Part shown: positions 17,300 to 26,728 of the stretch, piece by piece
How the letters are laid out: every line of letters starts with the position of its first letter
Numbering within the stretch: the stretch's first letter is position 1
Source: Gracilibacillus ureilyticus
GTDB taxonomy: Bacteria > Bacillota > Bacilli > Bacillales > Amphibacillaceae
Length of the DNA stretch: 64,000 nucleotides
Direction of reading: 5' to 3'
Assembly: GCF_900111195.1 (NCBI RefSeq)
Contig: NZ_FOGL01000019.1
Location: 1-64,000, forward strand
The notes under the pieces: model-generated
What the model was told of the DNA's origin: nothing
The model's database searches: none
What the model saw: the letters and a program-made list of their open reading frames with translations, nothing else
Position numbers and translations under genes: made by a program

Positions 17300-18846
17300 T
17301 ATACAACCTCCTCCTTTATCTCTTCATTTACATGATCACTTTTCTCTTCATCAAAACTATGAAATTTATCCTTCAGTGTGGAAAAATCAAATTCCTCTTT
17401 ACTTATAAGTGCATGGCCAATCGCAATTACGCCGCTTACTACAAATACAGTGACATTTCCATAAAGCATCGAATGTAACTCTCCTAACGATTCCACACTT
17501 ATTTCTCCATACTTGAGAGAAGCAGTTAATAACCAGACGCTTATACCAGAGATCATCCCGGAAATTGCTCCATAAAAGCAACCAGCATTTGTTGCTTTTT
17601 TCCACATTAGTCCGAGTGTCAATGGGATAACTGCTCCACTCACAAAGATACCCATTGCCATGTATACAAATCCTAATCCAATCCCCATATTAAATAACAG
17701 AATCGACAAAATCCCCATACCCAATCCGAAACTTAATGTAACGATGCGGGAAATTTTCAATGTCTGCTTACCTGTTGCTTTCGGGTTAATTGATTTTCGA
17801 TAAATATCTGTAACAATGATATTTGTTATTGCTGTGAGTTCTGCTGCTCCTGTTGACATAACAGCCATAAACAACATGACTAAAAATAATATAGATCCAA
17901 CAGAACCAAGTAAATGTTCTGCCATTAAAGGAGCAGAAGCATCCGGATCACCTATATTCAATCCCAGCCCAGCAGCACTTACACCTAAAAATGTGGCAAT
18001 GGAAAACGGGATGGCAAACCAGGCAATACCACCATAGATATATGCTTTTGATGCCGCACTGTCCTTACTAGCTATCGCTCGCTGCCAATATGATTGATCC
18101 ACAAATACAGTACCAAAATTTCCAATAATATTAATCATTCCAAAAAACAAACCAGGTATTGAAGCCATTGTGAGCATCTGTTGTGATTCGGGCAATGAAC
18201 GCAAACCTTCATACACCGTATTAATTCCAAACTTTAAATATACAACTGTAGCAAAAATAGTTAGAATAACAAAAATCATCACTGTGTTTAAATAGTCCGC
18301 GATAAATGATGCTTTCAATCCGCCAATCATCGTATAAACAGTGAAAGTGAGTGGTATTAGAAATGCTGCCACATAAACATTCATCCCTGTTAACGAATTC
18401 AAGGCAATAGCACCACCTAATATAACCATGGCTGTAACAATTATGTTGGTCATTAATGCGAAGCCCATCATTAATTTATGATTTTTATTATCAAATCTTT
18501 TCCCAACAAACTCTAAAAAAGTATGCGCTAATGGTGCCTTGCGTTTTAAATGGATGGCTACAATCGCAAATAGCAGTACTTGAATACAGGCACCTGCTGC
18601 ATACCAATAAGGTCCGCTAATTCCATACTGGTAGCCAGTCGAGGAAGACATCATAAGTGTCGCCGCCCATGTCCATGCAGCTATAATAGAAGCACTTGCT
18701 AACCCTACCCCAACACTTCTTCCTGCAGTACTAAATTGTTCAGCAGTCATTGTTACTTTTCTTCTTTTTTGCATAAAAATCGTTAGTCCTGTAAAGAAAG
18801 TTCCAAAAATGAATAAAATTAGATAACCTGTTGTTGATGATAACAT
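17299..18846 (-). CDS. Sodium:solute symporter, DUR3-like (probable urea uptake)
   Basis: A 515-residue transporter of the SSF family with about 13-14 membrane segments. The stretches SIIAAWTWAATLMMSSS, YGISGPYWYAAGACIQV and LKRKAPLAHTFLE match the plant/fungal DUR3 urea-transporter branch. Context agrees: a complete urease operon begins about 1 kb away, and both it and this gene have a TGTNA-N7-TNACA site upstream. The small two-span gene downstream is coupled to it. Urea is the best substrate guess; polyamines are an alternative in this branch. Confidence 0.85.
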   Translation of the reverse strand: MLSSTTGYLILFIFGTFFTGLTIFMQKRRKVTMTAEQFSTAGRSVGVGLASASIIAAWTWAATLMMSSSTGYQYGISGPYWYAAGACIQVLLFAIVAIHLKRKAPLAHTFLEFVGKRFDNKNHKLMMGFALMTNIIVTAMVILGGAIALNSLTGMNVYVAAFLIPLTFTVYTMIGGLKASFIADYLNTVMIFVILTIFATVVYLKFGINTVYEGLRSLPESQQMLTMASIPGLFFGMINIIGNFGTVFVDQSYWQRAIASKDSAASKAYIYGGIAWFAIPFSIATFLGVSAAGLGLNIGDPDASAPLMAEHLLGSVGSILFLVMLFMAVMSTGAAELTAITNIIVTDIYRKSINPKATGKQTLKISRIVTLSFGLGMGILSILLFNMGIGLGFVYMAMGIFVSGAVIPLTLGLMWKKATNAGCFYGAISGMISGISVWLLTASLKYGEISVESLGELHSMLYGNVTVFVVSGVIAIGHALISKEEFDFSTLKDKFHSFDEEKSDHVNEEIKEEVV

Positions 18847-18954
18847 TATTACTCCCCCACCTTTTGTTAGTAACTTCCTAAAAAACCTTTTTGAATCGTT
18901 AGATTATTTAACAATACCAATAGTAAGGGAGATTATTTGACTAGACAAAGAACA

Positions 18955-18971
18955 TGTCAGGAAACCTTACA
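18955..18971. promoter_or_regulatory. TnrA/GlnR-type box
   Basis: TGTCAGGAAACCTTACA fits TGTNA-N7-TNACA exactly. It lies 109 bases upstream of the symporter start and 77 bases upstream of the divergent GGDEF gene. A second match lies upstream of ureA. Confidence 0.65.
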
Positions 18972-19047
18972 TATAATTTTTTCCTTGTAGATTATCCATA
19001 TATTACTTATAATTAAGGTATATTGTTATATGTCAGGCGGTGATCTA

Positions 19048-19950
19048 ATGGAATACCCTGCAATCAGTGATTTATTAAAGCTAGTGAATCAGTCCATTAC
19101 AGGAATGAAAATATTTCTTGGTCGAACAACAGATGAAACATTTACAGTGATTAAAACTATTGATACAAGCAATACGGGAATCCAAGTCTTCGACAATCAA
19201 ACAATCGATATAAAAGGTTCTTATTGTCAGCAAATTTTTTTCGGAAATCAGGAACCATTAATTATTAATAATACACGCGAACACCCATTTACCAGTAAAT
19301 TACCTGTCACAATAGAAGCTAATATTTTCTCATATATAGGTGTACCCGTATTTTATAAAGATGGTGAAATGTTCGGTACTTTATGCGCCTTAGGCAACAG
19401 TGAGGGGAATTTTACAGAGGATGATATCGAAACACTTCAGAGTTTCTCTAATTTATTCTCATATGTGCTGGAACTGGAGAAACTGGCTATCTATGACCCT
19501 TTAACCAATCTATACAACCGGAGATATTTAAACTTATTCTTTTCAAACCTGGAAAATAGCGGCAGTCTGATGTTTATTGATTTAGATAATTTTAAACAGG
19601 TGAACGATCTTTATGGACATGATGCAGGTGATGAAATTCTAATTGAGGTTGGAAACAGAATCTCCAATGTTATAAAGTCAACAGATCGCCTGGTCAGACT
19701 GGGGGGAGATGAATTTGTAATTATTCTCCCGAATCAGACAAAAGCGACCGTGAACGAAAGTATAGCAAAAAAACTTATTGATCAGCTTTCCAACTGGGAA
19801 GATACCAGTTATCAATTAAGTGTTTCTGCAAGTATCGGAATTGTGGAATTTGATGCGGAAGATTGTGATATTAAGCAATTACTTAAAGCAGCTGATAATG
19901 CATTATATGAGGTAAAGCAAGAAGGGAAAAGAGGATTTAAATATGCATAA
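19048..19950 (+). CDS. GAF-GGDEF diguanylate cyclase
   Basis: A soluble 300-residue protein with an N-terminal GAF-like sensory domain (about residues 10-145; SYCQQIFFGNQEPLII, YIGVPVFYKDGEMFGTLCAL) and a C-terminal GGDEF domain (about 150-300; YDPLTNLYNRRYL, FIDLDNFKQVND, RLGGDEFVIILP). The intact GGDEF loop predicts cyclic-di-GMP synthesis. The inhibitory I-site RxxD is KSTD here, so feedback inhibition may be weak. ATG 19048 is preferred over 19030 because AGGCGGTG precedes it. Divergent from the urea symporter; no functional link is evident. Confidence 0.88.
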   Translation: MEYPAISDLLKLVNQSITGMKIFLGRTTDETFTVIKTIDTSNTGIQVFDNQTIDIKGSYCQQIFFGNQEPLIINNTREHPFTSKLPVTIEANIFSYIGVPVFYKDGEMFGTLCALGNSEGNFTEDDIETLQSFSNLFSYVLELEKLAIYDPLTNLYNRRYLNLFFSNLENSGSLMFIDLDNFKQVNDLYGHDAGDEILIEVGNRISNVIKSTDRLVRLGGDEFVIILPNQTKATVNESIAKKLIDQLSNWEDTSYQLSVSASIGIVEFDAEDCDIKQLLKAADNALYEVKQEGKRGFKYA

Positions 19951-19976
19951 ACCTTGGCTTATAAGCAGCCAAGGTT
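19949..19976. terminator. Bidirectional terminator overlapping the ureD 3' end
   Basis: A perfect 11-base stem AAACCTTGGCT / AGCCAAGGTTT. The last ureD codons (for RNLGCL) and its TAA form part of the stem, and the GGDEF gene ends at its left edge. Confidence 0.75.
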
Positions 19977-20759
19977 TCTTTGCAGATACTCCATATCTTT
20001 TTTTATCAATGGGAGATGATTAGACAGCCACCGGATTAGAAATGCCCGTTCATCTATAGCCGAAACACTGACAATATGTCGATCAGTAGGATTTAATGTT
20101 GCCTGAATGTCTGTTTCAGACAATCTCTTTCCAGGGTTAACTATCCAAAGACTTGCGATAAAATGGAAGTTCTCCATCACCCCAATTGAGGTTAATTTCT
20201 GTCTTTTTGGATCTAATTGGATCGGATCATAAATGAGACATTCATCGTCTATCCACACTTCCAGCATGGTGCTATATTCATTGAATGCAAAAGACTCCCC
20301 TCTCTTCTCACGGCCGGGATATAAAATTTCTTCCCACCATAAAGAAGCTGTGGAATCCATCTGAATAGCCGTATGACTATCAAATACAGCACCTTCAAAT
20401 GGGATTACTTCTTCTCTTTGCCAAGTAAGCATAGTATTAGGCTGGAGCGTAATATTTATCGTTTGTCTGCTTACCTCATTATCTAACGCAGGATAAACTT
20501 TGGTTGCAGCCTGGGGGTGAATGATCACCCTGGAGTCTTTTTCTAACAAGAAAGATAGCTGATTAGAATCACCTGCAACGAATCCCCCTGAAGATTCCAT
20601 AATATACATGGTAAGTCGGCCATCATCAGTTTTATATAAACCCCTGCTTGCTTTCAGGGGAGCTTTTTGATAAACATCCTTTATAAATGTTTTACCGTTT
20701 TTAGAAGCATACGTAACCTCAAGCTCCCCATTCATTTTTTCCTTTTTCAGAGGAACCAT
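19959..20759 (-). CDS. ureD: Urease accessory protein UreD
   Basis: A 266-residue accessory protein (UreH/UreD family) that forms the scaffold with UreF and UreG for nickel delivery to apo-urease. Recognisable stretches are SSGGFVAGD, HPQAATKVYP and WWEEILYPGREKRGESF. ATG 20759 is chosen because it follows ureG by 4 bases with GGAG upstream; a longer frame to 20810 would overlap ureG and extend the protein beyond family length. Last gene of the ureABCEFGD operon, the usual Bacillus position. Confidence 0.92.
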   Translation of the reverse strand: MVPLKKEKMNGELEVTYASKNGKTFIKDVYQKAPLKASRGLYKTDDGRLTMYIMESSGGFVAGDSNQLSFLLEKDSRVIIHPQAATKVYPALDNEVSRQTINITLQPNTMLTWQREEVIPFEGAVFDSHTAIQMDSTASLWWEEILYPGREKRGESFAFNEYSTMLEVWIDDECLIYDPIQLDPKRQKLTSIGVMENFHFIASLWIVNPGKRLSETDIQATLNPTDRHIVSVSAIDERAFLIRWLSNHLPLIKKDMEYLQRNLGCL

Positions 20760-20763
20760 GGAT

Positions 20764-21378
20764 TCACACTCCACTTCCTTCAAGTAACATATTATGTTGA
20801 ATCCACTCAATTACATCAGGAATTCCCTCACCTTTCTTTACATTCGTAAAAACAAATGGCCGGTCTTTTCTTGCTGCTTTGGCATCTACCTTCATTTGAT
20901 CCAGATCTACTTCCACATATGGAGCTAAGTCAATTTTATTTACTAGTAACAGGTCTGACCTTGTCACACCAGGGCCACCTTTTCGGGGGATATCTCCACC
21001 CTCTGCAACATCAATTACATAAATATAGCCGTCTACTAATTCGGGGCTGAAAGTAGCAGATAAATTATCTCCGCCACTTTCTAATAAAATAATGTCTAAA
21101 TCATTAAATCTGCGTTTCAGCTCATCGATCGCTTCGAAGTTCATAGAAGCATCTTCCCGAATCGCAGTATGAGGGCACCCGCCTGTTTCCACCCCAATGA
21201 TTCTTTCTTCTGGCAAGATCCCCTGCTTTATTAAAAACTGAGCATCCTCCTTTGTATAAATATCATTGGTAATGACAGCTAAGCTGTAATGATCAACCAT
21301 CGTTCTGGTCAATTGTTCAACCAATGAAGTTTTACCAGATCCAACAGGTCCTCCTACCCCTACTATTACCGGTTTCAT
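20764..21378 (-). CDS. ureG: Urease accessory GTPase UreG
   Basis: A 204-residue SIMIBI-class GTPase that powers nickel insertion into urease. The P-loop [11 protein letters not shown] is at about residues 9-19, the nickel-binding CPH motif in [13 protein letters not shown] near 66-78, and the base-recognition motif is NKIDLAPY. It acts as a dimer with UreD/UreF and receives nickel from UreE. It starts 20 bases after ureF. Confidence 0.97.
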   Translation of the reverse strand: MKPVIVGVGGPVGSGKTSLVEQLTRTMVDHYSLAVITNDIYTKEDAQFLIKQGILPEERIIGVETGGCPHTAIREDASMNFEAIDELKRRFNDLDIILLESGGDNLSATFSPELVDGYIYVIDVAEGGDIPRKGGPGVTRSDLLLVNKIDLAPYVEVDLDQMKVDAKAARKDRPFVFTNVKKGEGIPDVIEWIQHNMLLEGSGV

Positions 21379-21398
21379 ATATATTCCCCCTTCAATTT

Positions 21399-22124
21399 TT
21401 ATGAAATAAATAATCTTGCTTGTAAAAACTTATGCTTCATTGAAGCAATTTCTAGCCCGAATGTATGATTAGAAACCTGAGCTAAATCGCGCGTTAAAAT
21501 TTGCTTTGTTACATGATCCATTTCTGTAATTAAGCGGTGGATCACTTCAATACCTGCCTTCTGCCCTAATGGAATTGCCCGCACTGCATTATGAACCAGA
21601 CTGACAACAGAAGAATAAATATATGTCAGAATGGTTGTGTATAAATCAAATCCCATGTCATATGTATACAATGTATAAACAATTGGGAAGTGACTTTTAA
21701 CATAAATTTCTGACTGCCACTTTTCCAAAGAAGGAGAATGACTGACAGGTATAATAGCCTTAATAAACTGCTTCCCAATCATCATACTTGCTTCCCTTGT
21801 TTCCTCAGCATTTTTGCTTGCATGGCAAAGCTTCTCCAAATTCAGCAATTCACTCCACTCACCTGCTAGCAGTTTCTCATATGCTAGCTTTACAAATATG
21901 CCATCAGTAAAACCAATGTTTTCTTTCATATAGATAAGGCAAAATGTAAACAAATCTTCTTTTGTTCTAATTTTATCTTCCTGGATATATGTTTCCATTC
22001 CAAAAGAGTGTGTATAAGTTCCGATTGGAAAAGCAGAATCATGGATATGCATTAAATAAAGAATCTTAGTGTTTATGTCCGCGATACTTAAATGGTTCTG
22101 TGAATCTTCGCTCCGTAGCTTCAT
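21399..22124 (-). CDS. ureF: Urease accessory protein UreF
   Basis: An all-helical accessory protein that recruits UreG to urease. The family core starts at about [20 protein letters not shown], aligning with the usual LLxLLQLxDSxFPxGxFSHSFGLE. The given ATG (22124) overlaps ureE by 59 bases and gives 241 residues, about 15 more than usual. ATG 22052 (217 residues) is the alternative but has only a weak RBS. The start is therefore uncertain, but the gene is intact. Confidence 0.9.
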   Translation of the reverse strand: MKLRSEDSQNHLSIADINTKILYLMHIHDSAFPIGTYTHSFGMETYIQEDKIRTKEDLFTFCLIYMKENIGFTDGIFVKLAYEKLLAGEWSELLNLEKLCHASKNAEETREASMMIGKQFIKAIIPVSHSPSLEKWQSEIYVKSHFPIVYTLYTYDMGFDLYTTILTYIYSSVVSLVHNAVRAIPLGQKAGIEVIHRLITEMDHVTKQILTRDLAQVSNHTFGLEIASMKHKFLQARLFIS

Positions 22125-22509
22125 ATTTCACACCCACTTCGTGAAAGAGTCGTTCCAAAGTTTCATCATAACGGACAACAATTTCATCTTCGTTGATCAA
22201 ACATGGAGTATGCCGATTTCCTAGTTCAAATGCAGTTTTACCCATTTGAGTAATGGAATCAGGATATGCAATATAGACCTTTTCTTTTTTTGTTCGAATG
22301 ACAATTTGCCGTTCATTATCTTCATAGAGAATATCCCCGACAGAAAGAGGTGTTTTATCCTCTAAAGCAATCGCTACATCCGTTCCCTTGTCCGTTGTTT
22401 TTCGTAAAATTCTCTTGCTCAATTCATCCCAGTCCAATTCCACCCATTCTCTGTTTGGATGCTCATGCTGTTCCTGTTCGATGTTTCCAACTATCTGCTT
22501 CGTTAACAT
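22066..22509 (-). CDS. ureE: Urease accessory nickel chaperone UreE
   Basis: A 147-residue nickel metallochaperone. The N-terminal peptide-binding domain is followed by the metal-binding domain with ELGNRHTPCLI, whose conserved His is the interface nickel ligand. The C-terminus ends KYRGHKH, so it has only two histidines rather than the long His tail of enterobacterial UreE. It overlaps ureF. Confidence 0.94.
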   Translation of the reverse strand: MLTKQIVGNIEQEQHEHPNREWVELDWDELSKRILRKTTDKGTDVAIALEDKTPLSVGDILYEDNERQIVIRTKKEKVYIAYPDSITQMGKTAFELGNRHTPCLINEDEIVVRYDETLERLFHEVGVKYEATERRFTEPFKYRGHKH

Positions 22510-22536
22510 AACACTCTCCCCTTCCTCATTAAAGAA

Positions 22537-24252
22537 TTAAAATAAAAAATATCGCTGGGCCATTGCAACTTCCTTAAATGGCTCGCATGTAATATATTCC
22601 CCATCAAGCTTGACCTCATATGTCTCAGGATTGATATCAATTACCGGTGTTTTATCATTATGCGGCAGATCACCTTTTTGAATATTACGGCAATTCTTCA
22701 CGACGCCAATTTGCTTTTCTAGTTTTAATTGTTCATGTACCTTTTTCTCATATGCTGCTTGTGAGATAAAAGTAATCGCTGTTTGATATTTTGCTTTGCC
22801 TAAGGAACCAAACATTGGTCTCATCATAACAGGTTGAGGTGTTGGAATGGATGCGTTCGGGTCACCCATTTGTGCATATGCAATCATTCCGCCCTTTACA
22901 ACAGTTTCAGGTTTTACTCCGAAGAACTTCGGATCCCAGATAACGATATCTGCGAGTTTCCCAACTTCTATTGAGCCAATCTCATGGCTCATTCCATGGG
23001 TAATCGCTGGATTAATTGTATATTTAGCAACATATCTTTTTATCCGAGTATTGTCATTTTTCTTCATCTTATCTTCTTCTAAAAAACCTCGTTGCTTCTT
23101 CATTTTATCTGCGGTCTGCCAGATCCTCGTAATACTTTCACCAACACGTCCCATTGCTTGTGAATCAGAGGAAATCATACTAATTACACCTTCATCATGT
23201 AAAATATCCTCAGCTGCAATTGTTTCCGGGCGAATTCTCGAATCAGCAAATGCCACATCTTCTGGAACGTTATGGTCAAGATGGTGACATACCATCAACA
23301 TATCCAAGTGTTCGTCAATTGTATTAACAGTATAAGGTCTGGTTGGATTAGTGGATGAAGGTAAAACATTAGGTAATGAAGCTATTTTCATAATATCAGG
23401 TGCATGCCCTCCGCCAGCACCTTCTGTATGATAAGTATGTATTACACGTTTGCCGATTGCCTGAACAGTATCTTCCAGAAACCCTGCTTCATTTAATGTA
23501 TCTGTATGAATCGCCACCTGTACATCCATCTCATCCGCAACTTTCAGGCATTGTGTAATCGTTGCAGGAGTCGTTCCCCAGTCCTCATGAAGCTTTAAAC
23601 CAATCGCTCCTGCACTAATTTGTTCCCTCTGCGGTTCAGGAGTTGACGCATTCCCTTTCCCAAGAAACCCAATATTAACCGGATATTCCTCTGCAGCTTC
23701 GAGCATTCGGAAAATGTTCCACTGCCCAGGCGTACATGTTGTCGCATTCGTGCCTGTTGCCGGTCCTGTTCCTCCCCCAATCATTGTTGTAAATCCTGCT
23801 GCCAACGCCACATTAATTTGCTGCGGACTAATGAAATGGATATGTGCATCTATGGCCCCAGCCGTAATAATTCGCCCTTCACAAGCAATCACTTCTGTTG
23901 ATGCTCCAACTACCATATTCTCATGGACACCCTCCATTACATCGGGGTTTCCAGATTTGCCGATCCCTGCAATGCGCCCATCTTTAACCCCGATATCTGC
24001 TTTTATAATCCCCGTATAGTCAACAATAATCGCATTTGTTAAAACTAAATCCAGCACACCTTCCTCTCGTGTTCTTGTGCTGCTTTGTCCCATTCCGTCC
24101 CGGAGAACTTTTCCGCCACCAAATACACTTTCATCCCCATATACAGCATAATCCTTTTCTACCTCCAGCCATAAGTCTGTATCTGCTAAGCGAATCTGAT
24201 CACCAATAGTTGGTCCATATAAGGATACATATTGCTTGCGTGATAGCTTCAT
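22537..24252 (-). CDS. ureC: Urease alpha subunit
   Basis: A 571-residue catalytic subunit that hydrolyses urea to ammonia and carbamate. The nickel centre is complete: HxH in DAHIHF, the carbamylated Lys in GLKLHEDWG, His in [10 protein letters not shown] and [15 protein letters not shown], and the metal Asp near [12 protein letters not shown]. The mobile flap [20 protein letters not shown] with its Cys-His pair is intact. Length equals that of Bacillus UreC. It starts 4 bases after ureB ends. Confidence 0.98.
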   Translation of the reverse strand: MKLSRKQYVSLYGPTIGDQIRLADTDLWLEVEKDYAVYGDESVFGGGKVLRDGMGQSSTRTREEGVLDLVLTNAIIVDYTGIIKADIGVKDGRIAGIGKSGNPDVMEGVHENMVVGASTEVIACEGRIITAGAIDAHIHFISPQQINVALAAGFTTMIGGGTGPATGTNATTCTPGQWNIFRMLEAAEEYPVNIGFLGKGNASTPEPQREQISAGAIGLKLHEDWGTTPATITQCLKVADEMDVQVAIHTDTLNEAGFLEDTVQAIGKRVIHTYHTEGAGGGHAPDIMKIASLPNVLPSSTNPTRPYTVNTIDEHLDMLMVCHHLDHNVPEDVAFADSRIRPETIAAEDILHDEGVISMISSDSQAMGRVGESITRIWQTADKMKKQRGFLEEDKMKKNDNTRIKRYVAKYTINPAITHGMSHEIGSIEVGKLADIVIWDPKFFGVKPETVVKGGMIAYAQMGDPNASIPTPQPVMMRPMFGSLGKAKYQTAITFISQAAYEKKVHEQLKLEKQIGVVKNCRNIQKGDLPHNDKTPVIDINPETYEVKLDGEYITCEPFKEVAMAQRYFLF

Positions 24253-24255
24253 TGA

Positions 24256-24615
24256 TTATTCCTCCTTCTGGAATCCAAGTAATCTATTAGAAATATTCTC
24301 TATATCTCTCACACTGCCGTTCGTTAAATTATTAAGACCGAATACTTTGCGTTCCCCTGCAATTTCTACTAATTCCACTTCCTTTTCTTCCCCTGGTTCA
24401 AAGCGAATTGCCGTTCCAGCAGCAACATGGAGCCGCATGCCAATTGCCTGCTCCCGGTCAAACTTCAAGTAGCGATTGACCTCAGGAAAATGAAAGTGTG
24501 AACCGACTTGAATCGGCCTGTCACCAATATTTGCTACCATCAATATCTTCACATTCCGACCCTTATTTATTTCAATTCCTTCATTATGAAAACGAATCTC
24601 ACCAGGAATCATCAT
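24256..24615 (-). CDS. ureB: Urease beta subunit
   Basis: A 119-residue structural subunit. MIPGEIRF at the start, [19 protein letters not shown] and [20 protein letters not shown] are family hallmarks. It forms the (alpha-beta-gamma)3 enzyme with UreA and UreC. It lies 13 bases after ureA with a clear AGGAGG site. Confidence 0.97.
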   Translation of the reverse strand: MMIPGEIRFHNEGIEINKGRNVKILMVANIGDRPIQVGSHFHFPEVNRYLKFDREQAIGMRLHVAAGTAIRFEPGEEKEVELVEIAGERKVFGLNNLTNGSVRDIENISNRLLGFQKEE

Positions 24616-24628
24616 GGATGTATCCTCC

Positions 24629-24931
24629 TTAAATTATTGGTTGATGTACCGTAACAAGTTTTGTTCCATCAGGAAAGGTTGCTTCAATCTGCACACTTTC
24701 AATCATTTCAGGTACACCTTCCATAACTTCGTCTGATGATAAAACCTGCTTTCCTTCCCGCATCAATTGAGCCACCGTTTTCCCTTCACGCGCTCCCTCA
24801 AGTAAATAACAGCTTATCAATGCAACAGCTTCAGGATAATTAAGCTTCAATCCTTTATTTTTCCTTTTCTCTGCCAATTCTCCTGCAAGAAAAAGTAACA
24901 GCTTTTCCTGTTCAACGGGATTAAGTTTCAT
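24629..24931 (-). CDS. ureA: Urease gamma subunit
   Basis: A 100-residue structural subunit. [33 protein letters not shown] and [20 protein letters not shown] match UreA throughout. First gene of the operon, with GGGAGG before the start. A TnrA/GlnR-type box lies about 90 bases upstream. Confidence 0.97.
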   Translation of the reverse strand: MKLNPVEQEKLLLFLAGELAEKRKNKGLKLNYPEAVALISCYLLEGAREGKTVAQLMREGKQVLSSDEVMEGVPEMIESVQIEATFPDGTKLVTVHQPII

Positions 24932-25020
24932 AGATATCCTCCCAACCTATCATGAAATAAGATCTTTTTCTATATCTATTGTTAAGGCTAGCATAACAAT
25001 CATCAGCCTCACTATTATGA

Positions 25021-25037
25021 TGTTAGATTTTCTAACA
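25021..25037. promoter_or_regulatory. TnrA/GlnR-type box upstream of ureA
   Basis: TGTTAGATTTTCTAACA is a near-perfect palindrome matching TGTNA-N7-TNACA. It lies 90-106 bases upstream of the ureA start codon, suggesting control of urease by nitrogen availability. Confidence 0.75.
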
Positions 25038-25112
25038 AGGTTTTTTAAGTTGATTTTTTTATCAGGACCGAAGCGGGATCAGTGAGATTCATTCAACCTC
25101 CAACCTCCATAT

Positions 25113-25145
25113 AAAAAGCTCTCCCACAAATAGTGAAGAGAGCTT
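25113..25145 (-). terminator. Terminator of the mazEF-like operon
   Basis: AAGCTCTC (25117-25124) pairs with GAGAGCTT (25138-25145). On the minus strand it is followed by TTTTTAT, just after the toxin gene. Confidence 0.8.
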
Positions 25146-25157
25146 ACATATTATCTA

Positions 25158-25496
25158 TTATTCTTCAGATTCCAGTATTCCGTACAAAATATCTCTTACC
25201 TCATCTAATATATCCCTAGGAACTTTCTCTATGAATGTTAGTTCTCTCGTTTTTATGTCCATAGTTTTCACATGCTCACAGCAGATCATTCCATTTGTCT
25301 TTGTACGTCCCTCACATTTTATATGTAACGGCGATGGCTGTCCGTGCGGGATAATGGGACAAGCAATTGCCATGCCTGTAAACCGGTGAAATGTGTTATT
25401 ACTAATGATGAAAAGGTACTGTTGTTCCTTTGGTTGATACCATGAACCAGTCTCCATTTCAAGTAGGGCTATATCTCCGGGATTAGGTATATACAT
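25158..25496 (-). CDS. mazF: MazF/PemK-family toxin
   Basis: A 112-residue predicted endoribonuclease toxin. Family features are the N-terminal PNPGDIALLEM, the central MAIACPII and VKTMDIKTRELTFIEKVP near the end. ATG 25496 is chosen: GGAG precedes it, and it shares one base with the antitoxin stop (TAATG), the usual coupling of these pairs. It would cut mRNA when released from the antitoxin. RNA specificity cannot be read from the sequence. The pair sits between the urease and Zur-box operons as a chromosomal module. Confidence 0.82.
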   Translation of the reverse strand: MYIPNPGDIALLEMETGSWYQPKEQQYLFIISNNTFHRFTGMAIACPIIPHGQPSPLHIKCEGRTKTNGMICCEHVKTMDIKTRELTFIEKVPRDILDEVRDILYGILESEE

Positions 25497-25738
25497 TACA
25501 GTAACTCCTTTCCTTCCTTTCTGATCTCCCATTCACTTTCTTTCATCACTTCATCTTCCCGAAATTCGCTTATCCGCTCTTTTAAGGTAAGGTGCTTACG
25601 AATGGGAGATAAAACAATATTACCATCAACTACTTTTAACTTTACCTGGTCGTCTTCCGATATGCCTGCAAGTTCTAAAATTGCTTTTGGTAACCGAATT
25701 GCCTGACTGTTACCCCACTTTTGAATCCTCGTATCCAT
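25496..25738 (-). CDS. mazE: MazE/AbrB-type antitoxin
   Basis: An 80-residue protein with a swapped-hairpin DNA-binding N-terminus (RIQKWGNSQAIRLPKAILEL, then VKLKVVDGNIVLSPI), typical of MazE. An acidic C-terminal tail (SEFREDEVMKESEWEIRKE) would wrap the toxin. ATG 25738 follows AAGGAGG; the longer upstream frame lacks a site. It probably autoregulates the pair. Confidence 0.85.
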   Translation of the reverse strand: MDTRIQKWGNSQAIRLPKAILELAGISEDDQVKLKVVDGNIVLSPIRKHLTLKERISEFREDEVMKESEWEIRKEGKELL

Positions 25739-25781
25739 AAATAACCTCCTTACTCGCTTACCTATCATTATATCACGGATA

Positions 25782-26714
25782 TTATCCATTCGTGCCGAGA
25801 ATATCAATTGTTAAAGGGTAAACGTACTGCTGAACTGGTGTCTCTATTATTTCCTTTTCCACAACTTCTATTAATGGCATTTGTGACCCCTGATAATCTG
25901 TGATAGTTATTTTACCTGTAATCGACATCCACGTATCGTCTTCTACTGTTATTTCTTCATCAAACTGTGTTAAAAATCCTATTAGACTAGCATCAGCTAC
26001 ACAATGTGTAATCAGAAACCGCCCGATCACCAACTGATTTGGCTGAAATCCTTTTTCTCTGTATACAAACCCTGTTAATGTTATTTCTTTGCCATGATAT
26101 AAATCAGGATTTTCCATTACTTGCTGATATATGCTGGAATACAAAACATCGTTCATATCAATATGAGATAGATTAACCAGTTTGTTTTTGAATTGGTCAT
26201 AGTCTGCTTTGGATATTTTATTTTGATAAACATTCGGGTCAATTTCATTCTCATCACCTGGATTCCCCTCTGACAGAGTTGGATTCGTTTCATCAGTATA
26301 GCTTTCCTCTATTGGAATACTGGTCTCCTCCTGATTAGTCAAGAACATCGTTGCTCCTTTATTTCGAGCAATCGATGCATCGAGAGTTGCTAATGGAAAA
26401 ATAAAACCTGTCAACAACGGGCAGACTAAGATGAAATAATTGATACCCTTCTTCCAGTTCATTGGCTGGTCACCATGGTCATGATGGTGACTATCTGTAC
26501 AATGATGGACGGCAGTATGTTTACTAAAAGAGACAACTCTGAATAATTGAGAAAAAAATAATAGAAGAAAAAGCATCGCCCCTATCATGCTCAATGTCTC
26601 ATATTTCGGGTTTACTAGCTTTAGCAGGTCTCCAGTCAGGTGTAATTGATAGATATAAAGAAAAAACAGAAATAGAATGACAGCGCGAACGAGCTGTTGC
26701 CAATTAATCGACAT
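25782..26714 (-). CDS. YcgQ-like (TIGR03943/DUF1980) membrane protein
   Basis: A 310-residue protein with two N-terminal membrane segments, a histidine-rich stretch (HTAVHHCTDSHHHDHGD, about residues 70-86), another membrane segment, and a large extracytoplasmic domain with ITLTGFVYREKGF, CVADASLIGFL and MSITGKITITDYQG. This is the family found beside YcgR-like permeases. ATG 26714 follows AGGAGG. It is co-transcribed with the permease gene 15 bases upstream, behind a Zur box. The His cluster fits binding of zinc or another divalent metal. Transport direction is unknown. Confidence 0.8.
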   Translation of the reverse strand: MSINWQQLVRAVILFLFFLYIYQLHLTGDLLKLVNPKYETLSMIGAMLFLLLFFSQLFRVVSFSKHTAVHHCTDSHHHDHGDQPMNWKKGINYFILVCPLLTGFIFPLATLDASIARNKGATMFLTNQEETSIPIEESYTDETNPTLSEGNPGDENEIDPNVYQNKISKADYDQFKNKLVNLSHIDMNDVLYSSIYQQVMENPDLYHGKEITLTGFVYREKGFQPNQLVIGRFLITHCVADASLIGFLTQFDEEITVEDDTWMSITGKITITDYQGSQMPLIEVVEKEIIETPVQQYVYPLTIDILGTNG

Positions 26715-26728
26715 ATTAACCATTCCTC

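Noticed and set aside
22847-23287. Long antisense frame inside ureC (146 codons)
   Set aside because: It is a shadow of the conserved ureC gene on the other strand, with no RBS and a composition dictated by the urease codons.
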